A stretch of DNA of 64,000 nt from Glandiceps talaboti (taxonomy: Eukaryota > Hemichordata > Enteropneusta > Spengelidae), in the NCBI RefSeq assembly GCF_964340395.1, contig NC_135569.1:7551040-7615039 (forward strand), given 5' to 3'. This document shows positions 47,283 to 57,805 of this stretch, in pieces; position 1 is the stretch's first letter, and each line of letters opens with the position of its first letter. Below the pieces are notes generated by a model. It saw only the letters and a program-made list of their open reading frames with translations. It was not told the DNA's origin and searched no databases. Position numbers and translations under genes: made by a program.

Positions 47283-50200
47283 GTTAACAAATGAATAAAT
47301 ATCTGCCTGCCTAACTGTCTACCCACCGAATGCCTGCCAGGTCATGTATGTATGTATGTACGTAGACGCTGACCGCCAATTCATCCATCCGTCCATCTTT
47401 ACTTTTTTTCTACTAACCATATCTTTCTTTCTTTCTATCTTTCTTTATATTTCTTTCTCTCTTTCTTTTCTACTCACCTATAGCTATCTTCTGTCATCTG
47501 TCTTCTCTATCTATAAAACTATCTTTTTCGATTTTTCTATCTGTTACCAGATCCTATCCTGAAATGTCACCATTTTTGTACTTCAGGTTATCACTAGTAC
47601 AAGACAAGGCCTTCGGAAAAGGTGATTACATTCAAGTCATTATGGAAGCCTATGATGAGTATGGTAATAGACGCTTACGTGGAGGAGACTTTCTACAAGG
47701 CTTGATGACAAATGAAAAGCTTGGTACAAGAACTGCAGGGAGGGTATTTGATTATGGGAATGGCACCTACAGTATATATTTCTATGCTGCATGGAAAGGG
47801 GATGCAACTATAACCATCCGTTTAGCATGCCATCGAGAGGCCATCTTGTACCTAAACTATTTACATAGCTATGAAAACAACCGTGTTGAATTCAAGGCAA
47901 ACTTCACAGATGGTAAATTAACAGAAGCAAGAAATTGCACTTTAAGTAATGAACTTGGAATATGGCAGGATAAGTGTGGTTATGTCAGTCCATCGTCTTT
48001 AGGAAAAACAATCCTACTTTGTGACAAGCCGAAGAATCTGTCTTGTAAGCACTTATTCACGACAGCGCATAAGCTCCATGACATGTTTATTAACACAGCA
48101 AAGGTTGTGGAGGGGATGTCGTATCTTTTTAAAGGGTAAGTGCAGATGTAGTGAACAGAACATTTGCAACAAGAACTTGTCTAAGAACAATGTAAGCATT
48201 GCTAGTCACGGGTGATCATACATTGACACAAATTGCATTACAAATTTATCAGACTGGGAAAAAAATAAATCCGTATAATGGACAATCTAGTCCATCAAAT
48301 TGATTAAAAGACGTATTATACATTAAGGAGGATAAGTACGGAGATAGTGAACAACTAGATTCAGTTAGCATACGCATGTTACAACTGCCATGTCAACTGA
48401 ATGTTGTATTAAACGTTTACTTCTAAATATATCAAAATCTACAAGTAAATACTATAAAATAGGTGGAACATTGAAAACTTAACAGAATAACGATAATCCT
48501 TAGGTAACCCTAACGCTTATTAGCAACATCGATATGAGCTACGAATTTTCAAGTTATATATCAAATCCTACTCCTACCTCCTTGAACCTCGCTAAAAATC
48601 ACTTTTTAGAAATCGTTAAGATGTCCATGTATACGTTCTCCTGTTTCATGCATAGTTTATAATCTATACATAGAACATCAGGAAACAAAGGCCATTGAAA
48701 CAGCCACCCATTCTCCATTATGATGGTATAGGTGTGTGGATGACACACCCACTAAATTCAAGAAGTGTTATGCTCAGGAATTCACCGGCCGTCTCAATAG
48801 TCTGATCCTAGAATTAAGTTTACCATTGAAGAACATGACAGATCAGTGGCATTCCTTTTGATACACTCACCGTTATATAGGAAGATGACTCATGAAAACA
48901 TAAAAATTAAATCTAATGCAAACCCACTCATACAGATCAGTATCACAACTTTGAATCCAACCACTCACTACAGTATAAGCCGTACTCATAAGTGGGTCTC
49001 CCTACACTAAAACACTTGCATTAAAAAGAACCTCCACCCCTGCATCAATTGCAAGCCAACAAGACCTCTGAGGCAATTATTGGTGTTCCAAAGTACAAGA
49101 CTGAGAAGGGGAATGTGAGCAGAGTCATACATGTATATCAAATTTCCCTGCCATGTTTAGACCAAACTTTCAAAAGACATATTTGGGAGACTGAAAGATC
49201 ACTTAAACCAATGATTTTATGAAGTGAGACATCCAAGTTACAGCACATTGGAAGTTCCCAGCATAAAAATAAAAAGCCGCACAGCATTCTGTTCACATTG
49301 AAAAAGTGAACATCATATCCTTGATACAGAAACCAAACATTTTAAGCGACGGGTGAAGGAAGCCATTTGCTCATCAAGGCAAACCAACCATCTCTAAACA
49401 GAGACGAGTACAGACGGCGTTACAAACTTCCACGTACCTATTACCCCTTATTAAGTTCACATATTCTGATTAATTGCTGATAATAAACACGCATATATAA
49501 CACGAAAATATCAGGTAACAATTTTCAAGATTATGTTTGAAGTATTTCTATGTTATTGAACTTTATTTGTAAAATATGTCAATTTCAGAGAAAATACAGC
49601 AATGTGACCGTCACACTTAATAAAGCAATTTAATGATTTGCATTAATTTATTAATTTGTTCATTTCTTTCCACAGACAAAAACAAAAATCTACGATTAGA
49701 AATCCAATTATTATCAACATTAAAGGTAAGCATATCGATTGTTCCTGGAATATTTACAAGTATTAGAAAATGACGGATACGAATTTTAAATTTGGTTGAC
49801 GAGTATTTTCAAATTGGCGGATAGTATTTTCAAAATGCTGATTATATATGCAAGAATATACCCCAACAAGAATAATTCAAGTTATTTCTGCAATGGTCAA
49901 CAGTGTGTATTGCTTTAAGTGACCAATTTAATGGACTATAATGTAATTTATAATAGAATGTTGAGAAAAATGACACCATTCAAATTTAGCTTTTACTCCA
50001 GGATGATTATAACATTGATATTGAACTCGAGAAGTGCGCATCGGAATAAAAAACAGAAAAACCGTTCTGGAGAAAGCAGCAAAAGACAAATGTTTTCACC
50101 TGACGAGACACTACGACTTTTATATTGATCGCATTCCTTTATTATTTCATCACAGCTTCTAATGTGACACCAAAACTTCCGTCATGTGGACCTGACCTAC

Positions 50201-50877
50201 CGGTTGCACTGTCCAGTGGTTATTGGAAGGACAACCTGACCTTTATCCCTTTAATGTGTCGCAGTCAACAATGGCAGAAAGAAGACATGGAGAAGTGTCT
50301 TTTGGGAAAAGAAGTATATACGTATGGAGATTCAACCATTGGCCAAATTCTCACAAATTTGGAGTCTCTTGACGTCCTACCGTCTCGGTTGTTACACAGG
50401 CATTTCCTTTACCTCAGGGCTAGTGGTATTCAGAATATTCAAAACTATATATTTGAAGGTGACTTCGCAGATAGAATAACAAATTGCAATGCTGTTACCC
50501 CCGTGGTTGTGATGAATTTCTGTTTCCATTTTGGTTCCTGGACAACAAGAGCTTATTTGGATAGGATCTTTGGAGCGAAAAATGCCATTCTCAGACTATT
50601 CAAACGATGCCCAGAATCTATTGTCATCATTAAATTAGCAAATCCGCGAGAGAACGCTGACAGTGTACAGTCAGTCCATAGCTCTAACTACAGATTTCAT
50701 GACATGGATAGAATGATCCGTCGGGTCTTTGGTGGCATTGGTGTCAGCTTCTTGGATATCTGGGATCTTGCATCGTCCCATATCTCCGAAAATCAGGTTC
50801 ACATGCCAGGCCCCGTAATAATGCAAGAACTTCATCTTATGTTATCGTACATTTGCCCAGAAATGGTAAAGAAATAA
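43789..50877 (+). CDS. NXPE-like protein gene 2 (five exons)
   Basis: Exons: 43789-43887, 46398-46699, 47587-48135, 49676-49725 and 50156-50877. Lengths of exons 1-4 (99, 302, 549, 50) equal those of gene 1, and the frame closes at 573 residues. Exon 1 is the signal anchor (MISSSQNSVVSRGK, then CILFLVIIAFVSYAILEYK). Exon 2 ends FEAEINSFGLTSLAKSK. Exon 3 is the neurexophilin-like domain. Exon 5 is the PC-esterase domain with YGDSTIGQ, MNFCFHFGSW, DIWDLASSH and QVHMPG. Identity to gene 1 is patchy: very high at the start of exon 3 and at both ends of exon 5, low in exon 2. Intron 2 holds a tRNA-derived SINE and intron 3 a Penelope-like fragment. Expected location is the Golgi or cell surface, luminal catalytic domain. 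Substrate unknown. Confidence 0.87.
44880..45200 (+). repeat. Degenerate repeats in NXPE gene 2 intron 1
   Basis: Several imperfect recurrences of motifs such as CAACAATTGTTGA, CAACTGTCAAGATC and GACAAGTATCAAGATC, spaced irregularly. They look like an old diverged tandem array. The rest of the intron (43888-46397) has only a G12 run near 45711. Confidence 0.35.
46781..46976 (+). repeat. TATC, TGTC and TG microsatellites
   Basis: TATC and TGTC units to about 46872, then a TG tract at about 46910-46976, directly before the SINE. Confidence 0.9.
46989..47283 (+). mobile_element. tRNA-derived SINE, copy A
   Basis: The head is tRNA-like with an A box (TGGCCGAGCGG) and a diverged B box (GGTTTGAGCCC). 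The body contains GGGTTTCCTCGGGT and TCCGGTTTCCTCCTGCACT, resembling a core widely shared by animal SINEs (the Meta-domain type, from memory). It ends in an AAAT tail (about 47232-47283). Length without tail is about 240 bases. It is the same insertion as the copy at 51518, carried along by the tandem duplication. Confidence 0.8.
48136..48600 (+). other. Intron 3 of NXPE gene 2, part before the retroelement
   Basis: AT-rich. No feature recognised apart from homology to the same intron part at 52657-53125. Confidence 0.5.
48605..49445 (+). mobile_element. Penelope-like element fragment, copy A (fossil)
   Basis: Translation of the plus strand shows pieces typical of the C-terminal half of Penelope-like polymerases: a stretch like NLYIEHQETKAIETA and the catalytic-site neighbourhood YRCVDDT. 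Further on come a PTRPLRQLLV-type segment and a tail resembling the GIY-YIG endonuclease end (FKRRVKEAI). It is multiply broken and lacks its N-terminal half and terminal repeats. The same insertion is present in unit B, so it predates the tandem duplication. Confidence 0.7.
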
Positions 50878-51276
50878 TCACGATAAAAGATCATTGTCTC
50901 CAACCTATTGTGTTTTCATCGGTTTACCCAAACGTGTCTTGTTGGTACGATGCATGACTGACTCTTTGTCATAGATCGAGAAGCAACCACGCATTTTACC
51001 ACGAAGAAATGATTGGGACATGTAACTGTCATTCATTTTAGTGAAAGACAGCTAAAATGCAACAGACTGTTTTTGGGGAGTCAAAATTTTACAACTTAAC
51101 TAATGTAAACTAGAACTTATTATTTTGGAATAGGTATCATCGGTATGTATGACCATTGCATACCTTGTTTGTTAAAAGTATCGTGATTTTTTCTTGGGTT
51201 CAACTTGAGTTCCTCAGTTACATGTTTCACTTATATGGTGCTTGAAATCGATTCCTCTCTTACCTGAAAAGGACGT

Positions 51277-51282
51277 AATAAA
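51277..51282 (+). terminator. Polyadenylation signal, NXPE gene 2
   Basis: AATAAA 400 bases after the stop codon, followed closely by a second AATAAA. The same arrangement recurs at the end of unit B. Confidence 0.4.
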
Positions 51283-51391
51283 CAATAAATGCTAACGGAT
51301 GCACTAGGAAGTTGGTGATTATTAAGTAGTGTTTTAATCAATCTATTTTGGTATAATGATGAGAATATGAATGTATGTATGTATGTATGTA

Positions 51392-51432
<41 letters not shown>

Positions 51433-51465
51433 GATATAGACTATCTCTCTGACTGTCTCTGACTC

Positions 51466-51505
<40 letters not shown>

Positions 51506-51517
51506 TTTATGTCTGTG

Positions 51518-51803
51518 GGTTGGCGGTGGCCGAGCGGTTAGCTCGCATGCCTTTTAACTCTACAGCCTGGTTTTGAACCCGCCAGGTGTCGGCTGGGTTT
51601 GATTAGATTTACCACGTTGTAAGTAAGAAGAGTGTCGTTCAGTTTGACTCTACCGTACAATGCAGGGTTTCCTCGGGTACTCCGGTTTCCTCCTGCACTA
51701 ACAGTGAACCAAAGGAGCCTATAAATGGGACTAGCTCTTGTTGGTCTGTCATTAGATATATAAATAAATAAATAAACAAATAAACAAATAAATAAATAAA
51801 TAA
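51518..51803 (+). mobile_element. tRNA-derived SINE, copy B
   Basis: Twin of 46989-47283 at the equivalent place in unit B. The B box here reads GGTTTTGAACCC. The tail mixes AAAT and AAAC units. Confidence 0.8.
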
Positions 51804-52107
51804 GTTAACAAATGAATAAATATCTGCCTGCCTAACTGTCTACCCACCGAATGCCTGCCAGGTCATTTATGTATGTATGTACGTAGACGCTGACCGCCAA
51901 CCCATCCATCCGTCCATCTTTACTTGTTTTCTACTAACCATATCTTTCTTTCTTTCTATCTTTCTTTATATTTCTTTCTCTCTTTCTTTTCTATTCACCT
52001 ATATCTATCTTCTGTCATCTGTCTTCTCTATCTATAAAACTATCTTTTTCGATTTTTCTATCCGTTACTAGATCCTATCCTCAAATGTCACCATTTTTGC
52101 ACTTCAG

Positions 52108-55100
52108 GTTATCACTAGTACAAGACAAGGCCTTCAGAAAGGGTGATTACATTCAAGTCATTATGGAAGCCTATGATGAGTATGGTAATAGACGCTTACG
52201 TGGAGGAGACTTTCTACAAGGCTTGGTGACAAATGAAAAGCTTGGCACAAGAACTGCAGGGAGGGTATTTGATTATGGGAATGGCACCTATAGTATATAT
52301 TTATATGCTGCATGGAAAGGGGATGCAACTATAACCATCAGTTTAGCATGCCATCGAGAGGCCATCTTGTACCTAAACTATTTACATAGCTATGAAAACA
52401 ACCGTGTTGAATTCAAGGCAAACTTCACAGATGGTAAATTAGCAGAAGTAAAAAATTGCACTTTAAGTAATGAACTTGGAATATGGCAGGATAAGTGTGG
52501 TTATGCCAGTCCATCGTCTTTAGGAAAAACAATCCTACTTTGAGACAAGCCGAAGAATCTGTCTTGTAATCACTTATTCACGACAGCGCATAAGCTCCAT
52601 GACATGGTATTTAAGACAGCAAAGGTTGTGGAGGGAATGTCGTATCTTTTTAAAGGGTAAGTGCAGATGTAGTGAACAGAAAATTTGCAACAACAACTTG
52701 TCTAAGAACAATGTAAGCATAGCTAGTCACGGGTGATCATACATTGACACAAATTGCATTACAAATTTATAAGACCAGGAAAAAAATAAATCCGTATAAT
52801 GGACAATCTGGTCCATCAAATTGGTTAAAAGACGTATTATACATTAAGGAGGATAAGTACGGAGATAGTGAACAACTAGATTCGTTGCAACATTGGCTCG
52901 AAAAACAGTGTTAGCATACGCATGTTACAACTGCTATGTCAACTGAATGTTGTATTAAACGTTTACTTCTAAATATATCAAAATCTACAAGTAAATACTA
53001 TAAAATAGATGGAACATTGAAAACTTAACAGAATAACGATAATCCTTAGGTAACCCTAACGCTTATTAGCAACATCGGTATGAGCTACGTATATATCAAG
53101 TATATATCAAATCCTACTCCTACCTCCTTGAACCTCACTAAAAATCACTTTTTAGAAATCGTTAAGATGTCCATGTATACGTTCTCCTGTTTCATGCATA
53201 GTTTATAATCTATACATAGAACATCAGGAAACAAAGGCCATTGAAACAGCCACCCATTCTCCATTATGATGGTATAGGTGTGTGGATGACACACCCACTA
53301 AATTCAAGAAGTGTTATGCTCAGGAATTCACCGGCCGTCTCAATAGTCTGATCCTAGAATTAAGTTTACCATTGAAGAACATGACAGATCAGTGGCATTC
53401 CTTTTGATACACTCATCGTTATATAGGAAGATGACTCATGAAAACATAAAAATTAAATCTAATGCAAACCCACTCATACAGATCAGTATCACAACTTTGA
53501 ATCCAACCACTCACTACCGTATAAGCCGTACTCATAAGTGGGTCTCCCTACACTAAAACACTTGCATTAAAAAGAACCTCCACCCCTGCATCAACTGCAA
53601 GCCAACAAGACCTCTGAGGCAATTATTGGTGTTCCAAAGTACAAGACTGAGAAGGGGAATGTGAGCAGAGTCATACATGTATATCAAATTTCCCTGCCAT
53701 GTTTAGACCAAACCTTCAAAAGACTTATATTAGGGAGACTGAAAGATCACTTAAACCAATGATTTTATGAAGTGAGACATCCAAGTTACAGCACATTGGA
53801 AGTTCCCAGCATAAAAATAAAAAGCCGCACGGCATTCTGTTCACATTGAAAAAGTGAACATCATATCCTTGATACAGAAACCAAGCATTTTAAGCGAAGG
53901 GTGAAGGAAGCCATTTGCTCATCAAGGCAAACCAACCATCTCTAAACAGAGACGAGTACAGACGGCGTTACAAACTTCCACGTACCTATTACCCCTTATT
54001 AAGTTCACATATTCTGATTAATTGCTGATAATAAACACGCATATATAACACGAAAATATCAGGTAACAATTTTCAAGATTATGTTTGAAGTATTTCTATG
54101 TTATTGAACTTTATTTGTAAAATATGTCAATTTCAGATAAAAAACAGTAATGTGACCGTCACACTTAATAAAGCAATTTAATGATTTGCATTAATTCATT
54201 AATTCGTTCATTTCTTTCCACAGACAAAAACAAAAATCTACGATTAGAAATCCAATTATTATCAACATTAAAGGTAATCATATCGATTGTTCCTGGAATA
54301 TTTACAAGTATTATGACGGATACGAATTTTAAATGTGGTTGACGAGTATTTTCAAATTGGCGGATAGAATTTTCAAAATGCTGATTATATATGCAAGAAT
54401 ATACCCCAACAAGAATAATTCAAGTTATTTCTGCAATGGTCAACAGTGTGTATTGCTTTAAGTGACCAATTTAATGGACTATAATGTAATTTATAGTAGA
54501 ATGTTGAGAAAAATGACACCATTCAAATTTAGCTTTTACTCCAGGATGATTACAACATTGATATTGAACTCGAGAAGTGCGCATCGGAATAAAAAACAGA
54601 AAAACCGTTCTGGAGAAAGCAACAAAAGACAAATGTTTTCACCTGACGAGACACTACGACTTTTATATTGATCGCATTCCTTAATCATTTCATCCCAGCT
54701 TCTAATGTGGCAACAAAACTTCCGTCATGTGGACCTGACCTACCGGTTGCACTGTCCAGTGGTTATTGGAAGGACAACCTGACCTTTATCCCTTTAATGT
54801 GTCGCAGTCAACAATGGCAGAAAGAAGATATGGAGAAGTGTCTTTTGGGAAAAGAAGTATATACGTATGGAGATTCAACCATTGGCCAAATTCTCACAAA
54901 TTTGGAGTCTCTTGACGTCCTACCGTCTCGGTTGTTACACAGGCATTTCCTTTACCTCAGGGCTAGTGGTATTCAGAATATTCAAAACTATATATTTGAA
55001 GGTGACTTCGCAGATAGAATAACAAATTGCAATGCTGTTACCCCCGTGGTTGTGATGAATTTCTGTTTCCATTTTGGTTCCTGGACAACAAGAGCTTATT

Positions 55101-55420
55101 TGGATAGGATCTTTGGAGCGAAAAATGCCATTCTCAGACTATTCAAACGATGCCCAGAATCTATTGTCATCATTAAATTAGCAAATCCGCGAGAGAACGC
55201 TGACAGTGTACAGTCAGTCCATAGCTCTAACTACAGATTTCATGACATGGATAGAATGATCCGTCGGGTCTTTGGTGGCATTGGTGTCAGCTTCTTGGAT
55301 ATCTGGGATCTTGCATCGTCCCATATCTCCGAAAATCAGGTTCACATGCCAGGCCCCGTAATAATGCAAGAACTTCATCTTATGTTATCGTACATTTGCC
55401 CAGAAATGGTGAAGAAATAA
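52108..55420 (+). pseudogene. NXPE-like copy 3: exons 3-5 only, nonsense in exon 3
   Basis: Exons by homology to gene 2: 52108-52656 (549 bases), 54224-54273 (50) and 54699-55420 (722). Exons 1 and 2 were not included in the duplication. Exon 3 has TGT changed to TGA at 52541-52543 (Cys in the LLCDKP segment), ending the frame before the esterase domain. Exon 5 is intact and its protein is almost identical to gene 2 except at the start (ASNVATKLPSC versus ASNVTPKLPSC), with YGDSTIGQ and QVHMPG preserved. The exon 4 donor is GTAATC rather than GTAAGC. As a separate gene it looks dead. Exons 4-5 could still be joined to exon 3 of gene 2 by long-range splicing, because the phases fit. Confidence 0.8.
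53130..53995 (+). mobile_element. Penelope-like element fragment, copy B (fossil)
   Basis: Same fragment as 48605-49445, duplicated with unit B. Broken to a similar degree. Confidence 0.7.
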
Positions 55421-55630
55421 TCACGATAAAAGATCATTGTCTCCAACCTATTGTGTTTTCATCAGTTTACCCAAACGTGTCTTGTTGGTACGATGCATGA
55501 CTGACTCTTTGTCATAGATCGAGAAGCAACCACGCATTTTACCACCAAGAAGTGATTGGGACATGTAACTGTCATTCGTTGTTAGTGAAAGACAGCTACA
55601 ATGCCACAGACTGTTTTGGGGGAGTCAAAA

Positions 55631-55870
55631 TCTCTTGAATAACTTCACTGGAAATATATTTATAATCCTTCTTCAGTAAGGTGAATACTCTATAGTTTAT
55701 TTGCAGCTTTGTTTGTTCAAAAGGTGAGAGATTTTTATGACTTTATGTTCTGTGACGATATATTGATGTCCGAGATTGACCTGCAATCCAACCAATAACA
55801 ATGGCATATTCGTTGTATCTGAAATCTTGTACCAACTTTTGTCAAACATTAAGTTTGTCTTGTGCTGCGA
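55631..55870 (+). other. 240 bases present only in unit B
   Basis: Unit A passes from GGGGAGTCAAAAT directly to TTTTACAACTTAAC. Unit B has about 240 bases between these points. No terminal repeats were recognised, so it may be a deletion in A rather than an insertion in B. Confidence 0.6.
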
Positions 55871-56179
55871 ATTTTACAACTTAACTCATGTAAAAGAGAA
55901 CTTATTATTTTGGAATAGGTATCATCGGTATGTATGACCATTGCATGTTTTGTTTGTTTGTTTGTTTGTTTGTTTGTTAAAAGTATCGTGATTGTTTCTT
56001 TTGGGGTTTAACTTGAGTTCCTCAGTTAATGTTTCACTTACACGGTGCATGACATCGGTTCCTGTCTTACCTGAAAAGGACATAAATAATAAACAATAAA
56101 TGCTAACGCACGCACTAGAAAGCTGGTGATTATTAAGTAGTGTTTTAATCAATCCATCTTGGTATAATGATGAGAGAAT

Positions 56180-56309
56180 ATGTATGTATGTATGTATGTA
56201 TGTATGAATGGATGGGTGTATGTATGTATGTATGTATGTATGTATGTATGTATTCATGTATGTATGTATGTATGTATGTATGTATGTATGTATGTATGTA
56301 TGCATGTAT
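56180..56309 (+). repeat. TATG microsatellite
   Basis: About 130 bases of TATG with scattered changes, at the edge of unit B. Confidence 0.95.
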
Positions 56310-57805
56310 TGAACAAATATTTGGAAACATATGTGGCCAATTCCAAGCCCCTATGATTAGATCGAATCTACATTACCAAGTGAATGAAAACCCGAACTAA
56401 AACATTCTCTATCCAGAACTCTACACTCGCCTTTTTCGACCACTATCCTCTTGTAGAAGTGAAAATATCACAGAAACAAACAAACAAACAAACAAACAAA
56501 CAAACAAACAAACTATCCATTCTGGTGTCTCAACATAGAAATCCGAACACAATCAAAAGTACCTCGCAATCATTGCATACTTTTGTCCGAAATGGAAAAA
56601 GGAAGAATGCAACTAGAACAATAACGCAATGAACACAAACAGTGAATAGTCCAGCTGTAATGTGATACATAACGATTTAATCGACATCACAGAAATTAAA
56701 ATTAAGAAATGGTCGGCATATGCAACATGCAAGTCATACCAGAAAAGAGCACTCATCATAAACCAGATAATCTCATCGAAACTTCTCCACAGACTTAACT
56801 GCACCACTCCAAGCAAAGACACATCTCATATCTCCAATCTCAATTCCTACTTATGAGATGTGGCAAGGTCGTCACTGGATTCCGACAGAAACACTGTGCG
56901 GACAAGGACTTATTCGCCTTTCAACCCGTCTGACGTCGACACTACATTGTACTATAGGAAACATCACACGATACCTGTACCAGGATGGAAATGAACCAGC
57001 ATTGAATTCAGTTTCAACGCAAAACTTTTCAAAAATAGGTGACAATGTAGTAATTTCGCGGCCTGGCAAGCAAGACGTCCTATAATCATAGGGCCAGCGA
57101 ACCATCGAGTGGTTCAGGATTTACATTCCCCATACGCACATCATTTTACAACCACACTTTTAAAGCTTGCTTCCCTTGATCTATCATACACTATACGTGC
57201 GATGACGTTGAGAACAATGGTGTTGCTAAGCGTTTGTCGCTTCAACTTGACCACCTGTGCGTGTTTGCTAAGCACTCAGTAGGATCTCGTGAGACAGCTT
57301 GTTTGTATTGGTCAATGTTTAGTTAATGCTGTTATCATGTTGATGTAGACATTCTAAAGTGCAATGTCAAATACCAACTGAGGTCAAGGTAGCCTGATCA
57401 AATCATTGACAATAGTACAGTTCGCCAAAAAGAAGCCTAGTCAATGCGGACCATATTTTTATGTCTATACCCGTACTCCTCCCCTTCAAACCCCACTTTT
57501 TAGCATTAGTATGACGTGGTTGACTCTCCTTGGAGACATTCGTCAAAGCGCATTGTGTTATCAACAACACATTCCACTAATGTCATGGTTATTATTTCAT
57601 GTTTTTCTCAATTGACTATTTGTTTTTAGATGTCATAGTTAATCTTTCACCCAAGGCACAGGTACATGTATATAAATTATCAAGTTTATCTAGATCAGGC
57701 GTCCTTGGACAGCGCATGCGTTTTCCCTACTTTTGTGAAACTTTTAGTTGTCAATACAGTGCTTCACCTGTGCACCTCACCTTTCCTAACAGGAAAAAGA
57801 GCAGG
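56310..57805. other. Intergenic between NXPE copy 3 and secreted gene
   Basis: Holds an AAAC microsatellite (56476-56512) and no recognised gene. Short frames at about 56662-57085 show no known domain. The last 200 bases may include the promoter and 5' UTR of the gene at 57806. No TATA box is obvious. Confidence 0.4.

Larger units (their letters stand above)
46850..51370 (+). repeat. Tandem duplication unit A (NXPE exons 3-5)
   Basis: About 4.5 kb unit repeated directly at 51371-56185. It contains SINE, exon 3, Penelope-like fragment, exons 4 and 5, and the 3' flank. The unit starts within intron 2 (TGTC/TG microsatellites) and ends at ATGATGAGAATATG next to an ATGT tract. Confidence 0.9.
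51371..56185 (+). repeat. Tandem duplication unit B
   Basis: Direct copy of 46850-51370, near-identical in exons and a few per cent different in introns by eye. It has about 240 bases (55631-55870) not present in unit A, and ends at the same ATGATGAGA motif next to a TATG tract. Confidence 0.9.

Noticed and set aside
48605-49445. Intact Penelope-like polymerase gene
   Set aside because: Only pieces of the C-terminal half can be recognised and they are multiply broken. It is a fossil.
56662-57085. Short frames that might be exons before the secreted gene
   Set aside because: No recognised domain, no convincing acceptor-donor pairs in phase, and no relation to the gene at 57806, which has its own signal-peptide start.
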